Of a DNA stretch of 64,000 nt, positions 23,700 to 35,282 are shown in pieces. The DNA is taken from the NCBI RefSeq assembly GCF_000471905.2, contig NW_006498085.1:54757-118756 (forward strand). Reading direction: 5' to 3'. The notes under the pieces are model-generated. The model did no database searches and was not told the DNA's origin. It saw only the letters and a list, made by a program, of their open reading frames with translations. The stretch is from Amborella trichopoda (lineage: Eukaryota > Streptophyta > Magnoliopsida > Amborellales > Amborellaceae). The position numbers and the translations under genes are program-made. Every line of letters begins with the position of its first letter. The stretch's first letter is position 1.

Positions 23700-25000
23700 T
23701 CTCACTCTAGTCTACAAAGAGGAGGTCCCCAAGACAAAGGCCCTTCACACCTGCGTCTTCTATTATTATCATTGCAACTACAAGAAATTAATATTTCAGT
23801 CACTCGTACGACTAGAGACAGAGAGTTAAGAATTGGCGTTGCAAAAATGCAGCTCCTCCGTCACCGACGGGAGCAAAGTCTGATGCCTATGTCTATGTCT
23901 ATGTCTACGTATAAGTATTTGTCCAAGTAACTTATGCAATGCAATTCAAATGAAACGAGACGAAAACATGAATGGATATAAGTAAAATTTCCTCCCATTC
24001 AAACTTTCATATTTGTACGGCGATTATTTACTTCTTCATGTGTTATTTTCCTTTTTTTTAATTTTTTTTTTTTAGAAATAGAAAATTGCAACTTTAAACT
24101 ATAGGTAAAAAAAAACGGCACATAAAATAGGTTATTTTGATGGTATTACTCAAAAAAAAAAAAAGTTATTTTGATTGTGAAAACCCTCTAATTGATCATC
24201 TAGACATCGAGATGTACAAATATTTAAAATATATATATATATTTAAAGACCAAAAAGGATACATCTTATAATACATTATCTAGACCCTCCATTCTCAAGA
24301 TTTTCATATGTTTGTAAATATGTTTGATTTGCACCATTTTTTTAGTTTTAAATTTTATAATTAGATGTGAAATAGCTTTTCAAGTCATCATTAAAATTCT
24401 TGGCTCCAAAATTATATCTTTCGATGAGCTTTAGAAGTGCTCCTTAATTTGATTGTTTAAGGTTCACACCTTATACAAACAATACCCTTTAAAAAATCCC
24501 TTTTTTATTATAAAATTAAATATTGTCATTTATATTATATATTCGGTGATTAAATCCCACTTTTGAGAGTGTGTACAATATTTTAATTTTCTTTCATTTT
24601 CCATCAATAGATTAAACTCAAATTTGTAGAGTTCATACTTCTTGCCATCTCACGCTTATAAAAAAAAAAAAATCAAAAAATATTTTAAAATAGCCGAAAT
24701 ATCCCTAAATGTTTTGTTTACGATGCAAATCGAGACGATCTCAAAATGAAATTCAACCAGATCCAACCACAAACTTATTTTAAAAGTGAGTGATAGAGAG
24801 TGGAGGTCAATTAAATTCTAATCTAATGCCAAATCTACTTAGAAATGAGCAAATATGCTCTCATATAAGTGGTAGTGCCAACATCGATTCGAAATGTGAA
24901 ATACTACGTAAAATACAATAAAAATAATTTAATTCTAATAAAAAATGAAAAGAAACACAGGAAAGAGTAAAAATGTATCAAACCGGGCCAGTTGGCCTGG
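23700..25000. other. WDR11-like promoter side and AT-rich intergenic DNA
   Basis: About 23700-23950 should contain the promoter of the minus-strand WDR11-like gene; I see no convincing TATA box. A short 'tatgtctatgtctatgtctacg' repeat is at 23888-23912. From 24000 to 24960 the DNA is AT-rich with A and T runs and an (AT)n stretch at 24226-24243. No gene is supported. Confidence 0.45.
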
Positions 25001-26144
25001 GGCTACCAAGGCTTCGAGGCCTTCCCCGTATCAGGACCGGTTGAGTTTATGTCGTGCTTCCTCCTTGTTTTTCTTCACGTTTTGACCATACTTTAGCTTA
25101 GTTGGATGGATCTCTTAATCTAAGGGATGCAGGTGGCCTAAAACTAAGGTTTTCTTAGATCTAGATTTTTTTCAGATCTCACATTCTCGAAGTTTTCTCT
25201 AGGCACACAAACTAATAAGGTTTAAAGAGTTTAACCTAAAATGATCATGAAATGACATTTTATAAGCTGAAAATCGTTTTGAATGGGTAACAACAAACCA
25301 TAACAAAAAGATTTCTCAGCTTAGACTGACGTTTTGGTGGTCCAAGGCTTAGGCGACACTACTAGTAGTGTCGCTCACACCATAATGGTTCAGGTTCATT
25401 GAACCTAACTAAAAATGATTTGATAAGGGTTGGCATGAGGAAACTGCCAATTTAGGGTAGTCAGAGCTGGGTGACACTAGTGGTGTCACGCATACCAAAC
25501 CTACTCAAAATTAACATAGTCCAGTCTGGGGTGATTTTGGGGCTGTCGGGATGATGTATGCCAAAAATCAACCGATTTGGGTCAGTCTAAGCTGGACAAC
25601 ACTAGTGGTAGTGTCACCTAAACCAAGTCTTTCCAAAATCGATAGATCCTTGTCTTGGCTAATTTTGGGGCTGTCAGGATGCTTCCTTCAAAAAACCAAC
25701 TGATTTGGGTCAGCCTGGGCTTAGAAAAACTGGTGGTGTCATCCAAACCAAATCTGCCCAAAATTGATAGATTCATGTTTGGGCTAATTTTGGGGCTTTC
25801 GAGATGTTGCTTGCAAAAAATCGGCCAATTTGGGTCAGTCTGGGCTGGCCAATACCAGTCCGAGCAACTGGTGGGTCGCCCAGACTAAATCTACCCAAAA
25901 TTGCTATATTTCAATTTTAGGGAGGTCTATGAGCTCTTGTGCTACTGCCTGCCAAAATTTGGGTCAAAACGAGATGTTTTGATATTTTAAATGATTTTTT
26001 TTACTAATTCTGCAGAATTTTGAATCACAAGGCAGGTAATATAGACTATTATGGTCTAGGGATTTATTGGGATAGTGTGGTCCTAGGCTGTCTATGGTTT
26101 AGAAAACCATTGAATTTGCCAGATTTCAAGATGGGGTGTCTACA
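24960..26144 (-). repeat. Probable 3' LTR of the Tat-like Ty3 element
   Basis: On the minus strand a TG at 26144 opens TGTAGACACCCCATCTTG, a common start of plant Tat/Athila-type LTRs. It is preceded by a purine-rich tract (complement of 'attgcccctcg'), as expected for a polypurine tract. The other end is not defined; 24960 is a guess from the change in base composition. The matching 5' LTR was not found. Confidence 0.45.
25320..25960. repeat. Degenerate tandem array, about 120-130 bp period
   Basis: Roughly five imperfect units are marked by 'gatttgggtcagtctgggctgg' variants (25455, 25577, 25697, 25828) followed by 'actagtggtgtc', 'ccaaaattgatag' and 'gctaattttggggctgtc'. It lies inside the inferred 3' LTR of the degraded Tat-like element. 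The 77-codon frame at 25655 is a by-product. Confidence 0.75.
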
Positions 26145-26686
26145 ATTGCCCCTCGTTGGCACTCCTTCTCCTTTGAGAGACAGGTGAGTGTCAAAGAAGT
26201 AGACACTACTGACATTTTAATTTATATGATTCACGTAATCAAATGGCACACCAACTTTCCCTCAAAGATAATGCGCTCCTCGCTCACCCACCTAGAGTAT
26301 TTTCATCCTAGGGTTTTCGACGTGAAATGTTCCGATGATTTATGCAAGCTTGCAACATGAGTTTGATTTTTTGGCCATGTCACTTAACTTCAGAGGTTTT
26401 CACTTTTAAATTCTTGAATCTGGCATTTTCTTTGATTTCCTTAGGGTTTCCTAAGGTCTTCTATAGGTTTTACTTGTTATATAAAAATGTTTGCCTGGTT
26501 AATTCTAAAGAGAGAGATGAGACAGGAACACGATAATCATCATATATGGGTGTCCAAGCTCATTTGTTTTAAAAGATGTTTTAGAAATTTTTAAAATAGG
26601 GGGAATTTTGAAATAGAACCATGAGTTTTGGCCATGTTACGATTTTAACAAAGAAATTAAGATTTTTGAAAACACAAGACATATAG

Positions 26687-28619
26687 TGATGCGGGGAGAG
26701 AATAAAACTAGAAAATTGACAATAAAAATAAGGAAGGTTGAGAGAAAAATACTCTATCTCAAAGGTCTGCAAGGGAATCCACCCCCAAAATAATATATTT
26801 CAAGAGACTAATTTTTATTCAATTCATATACTGATTTACAATAAAGGAAAACCTCCCTTTAAATATAATAAAAAACAAGATAAGCAAAAGAGAAAAAAAA
26901 CCTCCACACACTTCCTTTTTTTTTCTCTCTTCCCTATTTTCTCTCTTAACTTCACAAGCTAATAGATAGCCACGTTTTTCTCAAAGCAAAGCCTCCCAGG
27001 TTTTACTCAAATCCATGTTTTACTCAAAGCGTTCATATTGTGATTAAGATAAAACTCCCATAATTTTAACCTTATCCTATTTACATCCCAAACTAACTAA
27101 TCCAATTAATACAATATAAACACAATATAAATTTATGCCCACCTAATTATCTCTGCATACTCCCTATTTTGAATTCTTATCAAAAGAGTAAAGATTAAAA
27201 TAATATTTAATAATCTAAACTCACATAATTCTTAAAAATCCCCAAAATATAACCTTTAATTAAAGTATGTAAAAAAATCCAAATTAGGTCATTCCATGAC
27301 TGCATCAATCTCATCTGGTTGGAGAAAACTCGTCCTCGAGTTTTCAAGAGGACTAAGATGAGATCTACATCAAACTCGCATCCTTCTTTTGCTTTTTTCT
27401 CCCTTGGCTCTAAAACTATCAATGGCTGCTATAAATCAAAGAATGGATCAAAATATGAAGAAAAAGGGATTAATGCAAATATTTCGAACTCAGCTATCCT
27501 TTCATCATTTATAGGCTTGTGATTGATATTGACATCATTTATGGGCTTGTGATTGATATTGTCATCATTTCTGGGCTTGTGATTGACATTGTCCTCGACA
27601 TCCAACACCTTCTCTAAGATAGGATTTTCCACACGATCCAACGCCTTCTTTGCTGGAGGAATTTCCACATGATTTTCGACATGGACATGAAACTTGAACT
27701 CAGGAATATCGTTTTTTATAGGAACGATGATCTCAAGAATATCATTTTTTATAGGAACAAGATGAAAGTCACATCCTTCACCTTCATTGCCTTATCTCCA
27801 ACATTACTCTCCAAAGTCCATCCACACTGAAGCTGAGCAAACTTCTGCGTGAGCTCTTCTACTCTATCAGCTAAAGGCAAGAGTTTTTCTACTTTTTCTA
27901 TTAGGGCTTGAACTTTTTGAGTCAACAACCACAACTATAATCTTTCGAGGGATGCCTTCATCGTAACCCGCTCTGATACCAATTGATGCAGGGAGAGAAA
28001 AAAACCATAAAATTGACAATAAAAAGAAGGAATGTTGAGAGAAAAATACCCTCTCTCAAAGGTCTACAAAGGAATCCACCCCTAAAACAATCTCTTTCAA
28101 TATACCAATTTTTATTCAATTTATAGACTGATTTACAATGAAGGGAAACCTCCTTTTAAATAGATTAAAAAACAAGATAAGCAAAAGAGAAAAAAAACCT
28201 CCACACAGTCCCTTTTTTTCTCTCTTCCCTATTTTCTCTCATCCCTATTTTTCTCTCTTAACTTCACATGCTAATAGATAGCCACGTTTTTCTCAAAGCA
28301 AAGCCTCCCAGATTTTACTCAAAGCCATGTTTTACTCAAAGCATTCATATTGTGATAAAGATAAAACTCCCATAATTTTAACATTATCATATTTACATCC
28401 CAAACTAACTAATCCAATTGATACAAGATAAACACAACATAAATTTATGCTCTCCTAATTATCCCTGCATACTCCTTATTTTGAATTCTTATAAAAAGAA
28501 TAAAAATTAAAATAATCCTTAATAATCTAAACTCACATAATTCTTAAAAATCCTCAAAATATAACCCTTAATTAAAGTACGTAAAAAAATCCAAATTAGG
28601 TCATTCCATGACTGCATCA
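26687..28619 (-). mobile_element. Short intact LTR retrotransposon, non-autonomous, nested
   Basis: Two closely similar LTRs (26687-27307, 621 bp; 27984-28619, 636 bp) both start TGATGC and end GCATCA. Identical 5-bp flanks TATAG are at 26682-26686 and 28620-28624. On the minus strand TGGTATCAGAGC follows the 5' LTR after two bases (27981-27970); this is the standard initiator-Met tRNA primer binding site. The internal region is only 676 bp, too short for gag-pol. It sits inside the degraded Tat-like element, so it is the younger insertion. Confidence 0.92.
27308..27983 (-). pseudogene. Internal region of the short LTR element
   Basis: Just after the primer site a minus-strand frame reads MWLLTQKVQALIEKVEKLL and LADRVEELTQKFAQL, heptad-like and probably coiled coil, as at the N-terminus of some plant LTR-element gag proteins. 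Further on (27668-27429) three copies of a 10-residue unit (NVNHKPRNDD, NINHKPINDV, NINHKPINDE) come from a 30-bp DNA repeat at 27505-27600. There is no protease, RT or integrase. Whether any protein is made is unknown. Confidence 0.55.
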
Positions 28620-28735
28620 TATAGTGAATCATTCGAAAAGAGAAATCTATATTGAAACACAAATTTTTAGTTAACAGTTTTAGCTCATGCAACCATAGAG
28701 CCCTATGAGGAGTTTAAAGTCAGGCAACAATGGAT

Positions 28736-29090
28736 AGATACACCCGACCTTTTATGTCATACGGGGCTAAACGGATATACCCGACCTTTTATGTAATACG
28801 GGGCTAGACATTTTCTGAATACACTTGACCTTTTTTCATCATACAGGGTTAGACAGATACACCCGACCTTTTATATCATACGGGGTTAGATGTTTTCTGA
28901 ATACACATGACCTTTTACGTCATACGGGTTAGAGAATACACCCGACCTTTTACGTCATATGGAGTTAGACAAATAAACCCGACCTTTTACGTCATACAGA
29001 GTTAGACAAATATGCCCAACCTTTTACGTCATACGGGGTTAGACAAATATACCCGACCTTTTACGTCATACGGCGCTAAACGTTTTTTGA
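28736..29090. repeat. Minisatellite, nine units of 35-44 bp
   Basis: Units follow the pattern 'atacacccgaccttttacgt' + 'catacggggttagacaa', and some carry an extra 'tttctga'. The copies differ by 5-20%. It lies between the truncated RT and the nested LTR element, in what would be the 3' untranslated part of the Tat-like element, a place where such arrays are often found in Tat/Ogre elements. Confidence 0.88.
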
Positions 29091-29162
29091 ACTAAATTTT
29101 TGCTGGCAGTTTAGGTGCGTGCCACCAAGGAGCATTTCCTTTTTGAATTTTGTTTTAATGAT

Positions 29163-29550
29163 CTCTAAAGTCGACACACACTACAATCCCCCTATTTTTC
29201 TTAGGTACGACCACTATGTTAGCCAACCATTCTGAGTAATCGATAGGGGTAATGAATTTTGCCTTGATTAGTTTATTGATTTCTTTTTTGATTTTGAGCT
29301 CAAAGTGGGTATTTTGACGTCAGAGTTTCTGCCTTACTGGCTTTGCCCTTTTATTGAACAATAAGTGATGTTGCACTAATGTGGAATCCAACCTCTAGGT
29401 GAAAACATCACGATATTCCTTAAAAAATGAAATCATAGTTTTCCTCCCCTCGGAAGATAGAGAAGTTCCAATCTTGGTTAACCTTAGATTTTTCTCAGTC
29501 CCTAGGTTGACGTCGATTGTCTTTTCGATGATAGCATTGGATCACCATCA
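29163..29550 (-). pseudogene. Ty3 (Tat-like) reverse transcriptase N-terminus, truncated
   Basis: The minus-strand translation across several frames reads FFKEYRDVFT, then EINKLIKAKFITPIDYSEWL, then ANIVVVPKKNRGIVVCVDFRD. This is the well-known entry of Ty3-type RT. There are stops in the frame (for example after DVFT and within the pre-RT linker). The sequence leaves the family directly after CVDFRD, so the catalytic YVDD part, RNase H and integrase are deleted. Confidence 0.82.
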
Positions 29551-30146
29551 AATCTCTTATTGAACTGCTCAACATGAGAAGTGAGTTTCTCAGGTTGAGG
29601 GATTTCGTCAAACTCTTGATTCTCTTGGTCTTCCTCCTAGTTATCTGATTTTTCATCTTGGGCATTTTGTACCGTTAATGGGTTATCCCAAGTGTTTGTC
29701 GTTTTGAAAATTCTTTTTCCTTATTGTCATTTTTATCATGTTTCGATTTTTCATTGGTTTTTTAAATGTCACAAGAGGTGTCTCTTATGGGACTCGCGAG
29801 AGATATGTTGAGTACCAGACGCATAGAGTGATTAGGTGGCCACCTTATGCATATCTGTTTTTTGGCACAGGGACTTAGAGGTGCCGCTGGTATGCTTATA
29901 GCGATTATTGAGACAATGGAGTGATGCACGAATTTCGTCCATGGGTTTGAACAAGTGAATGAGCATGATTGGCTGTGTTAGAGCCAATTGTGTATACTTT
30001 AAGTCCAAGTCAGCGAAAAGGTCTTCAATTCGTAATTCTTGTGTGTGCTGAGGTGTGGAAGGAGAATCCTCCATTGTTGGGGGATTAAGGATCACCTTTG
30101 GCAGTTTTGAAGGACGGGCATCGAGAGAATCGAGGCTTTGAATGCC

Positions 30147-31110
30147 TCAAAATACAAAGCTCGGATGGCATGAAGGCTTCATCCGGCTTTGAAATAAGGT
30201 GAGTGTACACCCAAAACCTCTTCGATTCCTGTTTTCGGTTTTGGCTTGGGGTGATTCAGAGATTGCCTCTGTTACGCCTTGCCCTTGACTTCCCAGGCCT
30301 TGGCCTGGTTGGAAGCCTTGAGAGAAAAGCATACGCCAAGCCTCGAGGGACCTAAAACTGTATTGATGTTGACATTGGATGATGTCTTCCATGGATGCAG
30401 AAGTTTGTAGAATTTGAGGAACGAGGTCGCTGGCCTCTAGGTGTAAGGTGGCGTAATTAGCTTGCTCGAAAGAAACAAGCAGGATTTCTCCGAGCTCAAC
30501 TCTTATGGCAAGCTTCCCGTTATCTACACTAGGCTTCGGAAGAGAAGAGAGTGCAGCACATACCTTGGCGATGTCGTTCTTGGTTGGAAATTTGAGGCAC
30601 TGATGAAGTGTAGAGGCCACTACAAGATTCTCATGTAGCCGCGACCTTCCTAGCAGCATGTTGAATGAGGGTTTTATGTCAAAGACATAAAACTTTATCA
30701 CTTGGAGCGTAAGAGACAATATGCCTTCAGTTTGTCTCTTGGTCATATCGTATGCAGCAATATTGAGCTGACATGGCTTGAAGTCATCCAGACTCTTACC
30801 TATATGCTTCACCGTTTTCATAGGGCATATGTTTAAGGATGCCCCATTGTCAACGAGTACCCTTCGTATCTCATACCCTTGCATGAAAACTATGATGTGC
30901 AACGATTGGGCATGAAAGCGATTGAAATTGACCGAGATATCTTCATTTGTGAACACGATCGGTGTTGGTGCCATCAACTGGTTGATCATTCCCCACAACT
31001 CATCCGTTGTATGTTGCTCAGGATGTGCGTCTTGGCAAGGACTTTCTCAATCTGGGCCCTATGCGCCGATGAGTTATTAAGTAGCTCCAAGATGGAGATC
31101 TGAGCTTGGA
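30147..31110 (-). pseudogene. Ty3 (Tat-like) gag-pro remnant with aspartic protease
   Basis: An open frame (30998-30147, 283 codons) contains HIIVFMQGYEIRRVLVDNGA, with the protease active site as VDNGASLNICP, and then ILSLTLQVIKFYVFDIKPSF and NMLLGRSRLH, the end of the retropepsin fold. The usual D-T/S-G is DNG, as in Tat/Ogre elements. Upstream, in another frame (31110-31000), ILELLNNSSAHRAQIEKVLA corresponds to the spacer before the protease of this clade. A frameshift near 31000 separates them. A G-patch-like segment (SQGFQPGQGLGSQGQG) follows, as in some Tat-type polyproteins. Confidence 0.82.
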
Positions 31111-31449
31111 TCTTCTCAAGGTGAGCCGGTAGATCGTAGGTGGTTACGGATCTTTGGGATTCTTTGTGTGGTTCATGATCTGCGATCCCTGCTGGTTGTT
31201 TGGACTTAGACGTGTGTGTCTCATTCTTTCTTTAAGGGTATCGGCTATCAGTTGAATGGATTTGAAGATTTGTCCTCTTCGGGTTAAGAAATCGATCTCG
31301 CCAACTTGAAGCTCTATAGGTGTTGCCCTAACAAACGTAAACTTTGGAGCGTTGACCCCCTGATTGGAGGATAGTCCCTTCTATTTGATTCGAACCACAT
31401 CGATTTCTAACATATCATCCTCATCATATTGGTTCAATTTAGGTGGGTC

Positions 31450-32650
31450 ATCGAGGTTTTGAGGTGAAGGGTTCCCTTTTAAAAGACCCAATAAGTCCTC
31501 TTGCGGCTCTTGGGTTGTCTTGGGCTTCCGTCTTTCTAACAGTTGTGACAGTATTTTCAACCTATTATCTCTCTCCTTGTGCTATAACACCACACAAAAC
31601 AGTGCCCACCAAGGCCCCATCACATGGCCGTGCCTAGTAGCCAACCTATCATCTTCATTGGTGACTCTGCCGATGAAGAATCCCCATCACATGCCCATTG
31701 TTGGAGGATATGCGGCAGGGCTTTTATAACTTTTTGGAGAGGCTGCCAAGGGTCGTCGTATGGCTTCCAGATGCTATTGGAGAAGGTGCTGAAGATGTCT
31801 TAGGGCTGCCAGAAATTGAAGGTGGCCTGACCGGAGAAGTATTTGGACTGCCGAAAATTGGGGGACTCGTCGGAGATGTTTTGGGCATGCCGAAATTTGT
31901 TGGGGGAGTCACGTGAGAAATTTGGGGTTGTTAGAATCCGGCGGAGGACTTGCTGAAACAGTTGGAGAGGGCTTAGAGGAAGTGGGATGGCCTGGATGAT
32001 GGTGACTGAGAAGAACCTGAAAGTATCACAGAGTGAAAGAGAATGGTAGTTACAGGGATGTTTAGGCCCATTTCACTAGAAAAATGGAGTTTTAGAGATG
32101 GAAATAGACGGAATAAGGTGATAAAGTGAGGTTTGAAGGATAAATGGTGGCAAAATTTTGCCGGACTTTGGCTCTAGGCTGTGATTTAATAGGAATGAAG
32201 CTAGCATTAGAAAAGAGAGAGACATTTTGGGTCAAATGGGAGTCGATGAATTTGAGGTACAGTGAGATATCAGACAACATCAGAAAAATGTTTGGAAGGA
32301 ATTTGAGAGGATTGGACAGAATTTGTGTGGAAAGGGCGATTCTTGGCCAAATTACATGAATAGAGAAACACAAGGGGATTTAGAAAGTAACGTCTTTTTA
32401 AAATTTGTTTGGGGTAAAAAATAAAATAAAAATGGATAAAATTAGTTTCAAAATTGATAAATGGGTTAGAAGACGAGTTAAAATAAATCTATCTATCTCT
32501 TTGATTTCATTTTAGAAATCTAAATCTATCTATCTCAATGGGTAAAGTTAGTTTTGAAATAGATGGGTTAAAAGATAGGTTTTAAAAATTGATAACAAGC
32601 ATGAACGCATCAAAATTTGTGGGAGCAAGGCCATAACAAGAAGGAGCAAA
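31450..32650. other. Unassigned region with a Gly/Pro-type short repeat
   Basis: At 31724-31916 a unit of about 45 bp repeats imperfectly. The plus frame reads VFGLPKIGGLVGDVLGMPKF, the minus frame PPIFGSPNTSPVRPPSISGS and similar. The minus reading (Ser/Pro/Thr-rich) resembles cell-wall type proline-rich tails but has stops upstream, so no gene is claimed. From 32380 to 32600 a 'aatctatctatctc' motif recurs. (GA)n runs are at 32697-32718 and 32850-32872. Confidence 0.35.
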
Positions 32651-32959
32651 TAAAACAACCCATGGGAGCCCTTTCAACAGGCCAATATACATGTAAGAGA
32701 GAGAGAGAGAGAGAGAGAAATGTATAAAACAGGTGGAAATGGGATGATGGTTAGGAGAGGGGTTGGTGCAGGAGAGTGTCGCAGAAAGGAAAGGTAAGCG
32801 CCGTTGGTGTCAGTCACCTCACCAACCTAAGAGGCAGAGAAAAGCACGCGAGAGAGCGAGAGAGAGAGAGAGAGCACACCATATGTTTGTTTTGTCGGAA
32901 GATACCCTCGCATTCACCTCGAGACCCTTTCCTCCCATCGCACGCCCCATCCCCCCCCC

Positions 32960-33561
32960 NNNNNNNNNNNNNNNNNNNNNNNNNNNNNNNNNNNNNNNNN
33001 NNNNNNNNNNNNNNNNNNNNNNNNNNNNNNNNNNNNNNNNNNNNNNNNNNNNNNNNNNNNNNNNNNNNNNNNNNNNNNNNNNNNNNNNNNNNNNNNNNNN
33101 NNNNNNNNNNNNNNNNNNNNNNNNNNNNNNNNNNNNNNNNNNNNNNNNNNNNNNNNNNNNNNNNNNNNNNNNNNNNNNNNNNNNNNNNNNNNNNNNNNNN
33201 NNNNNNNNNNNNNNNNNNNNNNNNNNNNNNNNNNNNNNNNNNNNNNNNNNNNNNNNNNNNNNNNNNNNNNNNNNNNNNNNNNNNNNNNNNNNNNNNNNNN
33301 NNNNNNNNNNNNNNNNNNNNNNNNNNNNNNNNNNNNNNNNNNNNNNNNNNNNNNNNNNNNNNNNNNNNNNNNNNNNNNNNNNNNNNNNNNNNNNNNNNNN
33401 NNNNNNNNNNNNNNNNNNNNNNNNNNNNNNNNNNNNNNNNNNNNNNNNNNNNNNNNNNNNNNNNNNNNNNNNNNNNNNNNNNNNNNNNNNNNNNNNNNNN
33501 NNNNNNNNNNNNNNNNNNNNNNNNNNNNNNNNNNNNNNNNNNNNNNNNNNNNNNNNNNNNN
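32960..33561. other. Assembly gap (602 N)
   Basis: The run of unknown bases begins right after a poly-C stretch (32951-32959). It covers what should be the promoter of the AHP6-like gene, which starts 88 bp beyond the gap. Open frames spanning it are meaningless. Confidence 0.99.
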
Positions 33562-33648
33562 TGACATATGAGATAGATAGAGTGGAAATTTGAGGTAACA
33601 AATATTTGGGGGAGAAAAAAGTGAGTAAAGACGGGGCTCTCAGTGCGG

Positions 33649-34471
33649 ATGCTGGGACTGGGGGCCACTCAATTGGAGGACGACATGCATCGCCTCCTCT
33701 CCTCACTCTTTCATCAGGTACTGCTTCTGATGCTTGCTTCACCACGTATCTGCTCCTCTCCTGCTAATGGATATGAAAACACAGGGAGTGTTGGACGACC
33801 ATTTCTCGCAGCTGCAGCGCTTGCAAGACCACGATTCCCCCAACTTTGTCGTTGAAGTCGTCTCCATTTACTTTAGAGAGTCTGAGAAGCTCCTCACGAC
33901 TCTGCGTGCCCTCCTGTATATCTTTCTTTCTCTCTCTCTCTCTCTTCAAATTTACTCTCCACTGCTCAGGTTGGTTCATTCATTCATTCCAAATTACTAT
34001 GTCAACAACAGTTTGGAGAGAGAGTGTACGGACTACAAGAAGATGGGAACCCATTTGAACCGGCTGATGGGTAGCAGCTCCAGCATTGGTGCAAATCGAG
34101 TTAGAAACGTCTGTGTTGCCTTGCGCACCTTCTCCGAAAGGAGCAACAGAGCTGGGTAACTAAACGCACACACTCTCTCTCTAAGCACCCTCTCTCTCTA
34201 ACGGCTTCTTCAATTTGCAGGTGCATAAATTCGCTGGAGCAACTCGAATACGAGCAGTGCTTACTAAAGAGCAAGCTCCATGAGCTATTCCAAGTATGAC
34301 ATTTCCTTGAGCAATCGCTAGAACTACCTTATCTCTCTCTTGTTATTATGGATGAGTAATAAAAGTAGAGAGAAGTTTAACGTTACTTTGTAATTGTGAC
34401 AACAGCTCGAGCAGCAACGTCTCATGGCATCTGGACTGGGATATGGATATCATTCTATCATGCTCGACTGA
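33649..34471 (+). CDS. AHP6: AHP6-like pseudo-histidine phosphotransfer protein
   Basis: Five exons (33649-33717, 33785-33915, 34012-34155, 34221-34293, 34406-34471) with GT-AG introns and consistent phase give 160 residues; Arabidopsis AHP6 is 154. The ATG at 33649 gives MLGLGATQLEDDM, as in that subgroup. Exon 2 encodes GVLDDHFSQLQRLQD and exon 3 DYKKMGTHLNRLMGSSSSIG. True HPt proteins have HQLKGSSSS here; this one has N-R-L-M, so the phosphorylated His is Asn (about residue 83). It therefore cannot relay phosphate. Known AHP6 proteins inhibit cytokinin signalling by interfering with the relay; that role is inferred here. The C-terminus LEQQRLMASGLGYG matches the family. The promoter is mostly lost in the gap. 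Confidence 0.93.
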
Positions 34472-35282
34472 AATACTTCCCTCTTTTTTTATTTTGGATT
34501 GTGAAATGGAGGACGTACTTCAATGTGTGTGATCCCTCTCTCTTTCTCTAGAGAAATGAATAGAATAGAACCAACTTCGCCTGTTAGTGAAGACCCTACG
34601 GTGTGTGTGTTTGAACCGTGTATACCTTTCTTCTATGCTTTCATATCAATATATTGCAAAAGCATTATATCCATAATAATTTCCAAGTGAACTATCCACG
34701 AGGGATGCCCGTGTGAGTGACTGTCCCATGGCATCTCTTTCGTGTATCGTTCGACCAAAAGGGTAAATTACTTGTAGGATGAGGTTTCTAAGGCTTCATG
34801 AAAACAAAACAAAGCCTCACTTCAATCCCACCAATGAAATTGGTCTTTTGTTAATATGGGAAAGTGGAAAAAGGGAGAATTGTTGACCCATCTCAATCCC
34901 AATATTTTAATTTTAATTTTCTTCTATAAATTTGATTGAGATGAAATTTTGGGTGTATATACCTAACGCTATTGCGCATCATATAAAAATATGAAAAGGT
35001 TATTTTCAATAATTTAAAATGACCAAATTACCCCCTTTATTTTTCAGGGGTGTTTCGATTATTTTATATTTTGGTAAATATTTTTTAATCGTGTGCCCTA
35101 TTTTTTAGTACATATATCTAAAATTTCATTATGATCCAATTTCTAGAAAAAATATGAACTACATAATGAGGATCTGATGGCTGATATTCCACTTATATTA
35201 CTATTCATTATGGTTGAGAGAGAAAGAAAGAGAGTCTTTAAGACACGTACATTGTATAAATATCCATGTTTAAAGTTCCCAA
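34472..35282. other. Intergenic, AT-rich
   Basis: The AHP6-like 3' UTR should occupy the first few hundred bases. Around 34920-35200 the DNA contains 'aaaattacccc' and 'aatttcattatgatccaattt' words common in plant non-autonomous DNA elements, but I could not define ends or a target duplication. No gene is seen. Confidence 0.4.

Noticed and set aside
28736..29090. CRISPR-like array
   Set aside because: Units are contiguous variants without unique spacers, in a plant retroelement context; it is a minisatellite.
32763..33745. Five long open frames of 217-308 codons across the N run
   Set aside because: They consist mainly of unknown residues from the 602-N gap and have no informative sequence at their ends.
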